From: Deltaproteobacteria bacterium
Lineage (GTDB): Bacteria > Desulfobacterota > Desulfobacteria > Desulfobacterales > ETH-SRB1
Direction: 5' to 3'
DNA: 5,483 nt
NCBI GenBank assembly: GCA_003647525.1
Contig: QMMZ01000176.1
Location: 1 to 5,483 of the forward strand
The notes under the pieces: generated by a model
Seen by the model: only the letters and a program-made list of their open reading frames with translations
Told to the model about the DNA's origin: nothing
Database searches by the model: none
Part shown: one piece after another, positions 5,158 through 5,483 of the stretch
How positions within the stretch are numbered: the first letter of the stretch is position 1
Layout: every line of letters starts with the position of its first letter
Made by a program: the position numbers and the translations under genes

Positions 5158-5203
5158 AATTCGGTAGTTCCTTGACATGCACCTGTTTTTTTGTTACCGA
5201 ATT
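5158..5203 (+). promoter_or_regulatory. Candidate promoter region: TTGACA inside a 9-bp inverted repeat
   Basis: AATTCGGTA (5158-5166) and TACCGAATT (5195-5203) are exact reverse complements and enclose a consensus -35 hexamer, TTGACA, at 5172-5177. The -10 expected at 17-bp spacing (5195-5200, TACCGA) is poor and lies within the right arm. An activator-dependent or repressible promoter for the gene at 5247 is possible; a simple hairpin is the alternative. Confidence 0.35.
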
Positions 5204-5246
5204 AAACGTAAATTGGAAAAAACTTTTTTACGAAAAGGTATATAAA

Positions 5247-5420
5247 ATGAGTTCTATTGATGAACAGATTTTAAAATCAGCCAAGGAAATAGTTGTTAAA
5301 TTTATAGAGGCCGGGAGGCTTTCTCCGAACGGCTTCGATGAAACGTTCAAAAATATTTATTACACAATTGAGGAAGCCGTACAAGGTTCAAGAGAAAAAC
5401 CTGAAGAATATAATGAATGA
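5247..5420 (+). CDS. Small protein of 57 residues, unknown function
   Basis: The frame is also open upstream to 5172, but the ATG at 5247 is chosen because AAAAGG (5233-5238) lies 8 nt before it and the upstream codons look non-coding. The protein is soluble, charged and mostly helical: helix-prone DEQILKSAKEIVVKFIEAGR (5-24), a turn LSPNGFD, then ETFKNIYYTIEEAV (32-45) and a polar tail. The rhythm EIVVKFIE...L...F...IYYTIEE faintly recalls the N-terminal part of Ros/MucR-type regulators, but the Cys/His zinc-finger region of those proteins is absent. That resemblance is only suggestive. It is divergent from the ligase operon and overlaps the next gene by 8 nt, so the two are probably one operon. 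Confidence 0.7.
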   Translation: MSSIDEQILKSAKEIVVKFIEAGRLSPNGFDETFKNIYYTIEEAVQGSREKPEEYNE

Positions 5421-5483
5421 ATCTTCTTTAGAAAAAGTTAGTATTGAAAAAGCAAGTGAAGATCTATTTGATTTTGCAATTGA
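5413..5483 (+). CDS. Start of a gene cut off by the window edge
   Basis: An ATG at 5413 opens a frame that continues without a stop to the last base: 23 complete codons, MNESSLEKVSIEKASEDLFD then FAI. It overlaps the end of the 57-residue gene by 8 nt, a usual arrangement for translational coupling. The Shine-Dalgarno is weak (GAAGAA, 5403-5408). The fragment is hydrophilic, with no signal peptide visible. It is too short to name a family. Confidence 0.5.
   Translation, partial: MNESSLEKVSIEKASEDLFDFAI

Noticed and set aside
1..5483. CRISPR array, tRNA or rRNA gene
   Set aside because: No regularly spaced direct repeats, no cloverleaf with a recognisable T-arm, and no rRNA-like conserved segment was found in the intergenic regions.

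Overview
The window reads as AT-rich chromosomal DNA from a Gram-negative bacterium. A sulfate-reducer-type Desulfobacterota genome (Desulfobacterales-like) is the best guess. The reasons are the HU/IHF protein with the NPATGED arm and SGFGKFC motif typical of that group, a near-perfect sigma-54 promoter, a cleavable Sec signal peptide, and many short palindromic repeats between genes. This taxonomic call is inference, not proof.

Layout. Positions 1-186 hold a gene-free element of about 180 bp bounded by perfect 23-bp inverted repeats and a TTA duplication (MITE-like). Positions 190-660 hold a short palindrome, a sigma-54 promoter, a strong ribosome binding site and a plus-strand gene for an 85-residue acidic secreted protein. 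Positions 660-1024 carry no convincing gene but contain three consecutive inverted-repeat structures, between two converging transcription units.

Positions 1025-4704 are one compact minus-strand operon, read right to left: a divergent NAD-dependent DNA ligase (LigA family), an IHF-alpha/HU-family DNA-bending protein, an unrecognised 178-residue protein, and a 334-residue protein with a C-terminal J domain. Junctions are tight: a 3-nt gap, a 14-nt overlap and a 25-nt gap. Nick sealing, DNA bending and a J-domain co-chaperone in one operon suggest an accessory DNA-processing or maintenance module. Its actual job cannot be read from the sequence.

Positions 4705-5246 are a second gene-free region rich in palindromes, including a 56-bp hairpin repeat of a type scattered between genes in many bacteria. 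From 5247 a plus-strand pair begins: a 57-residue conserved-looking small protein and the first 23 codons of an overlapping gene that runs off the window. The two outer plus-strand units look unrelated to the operon.
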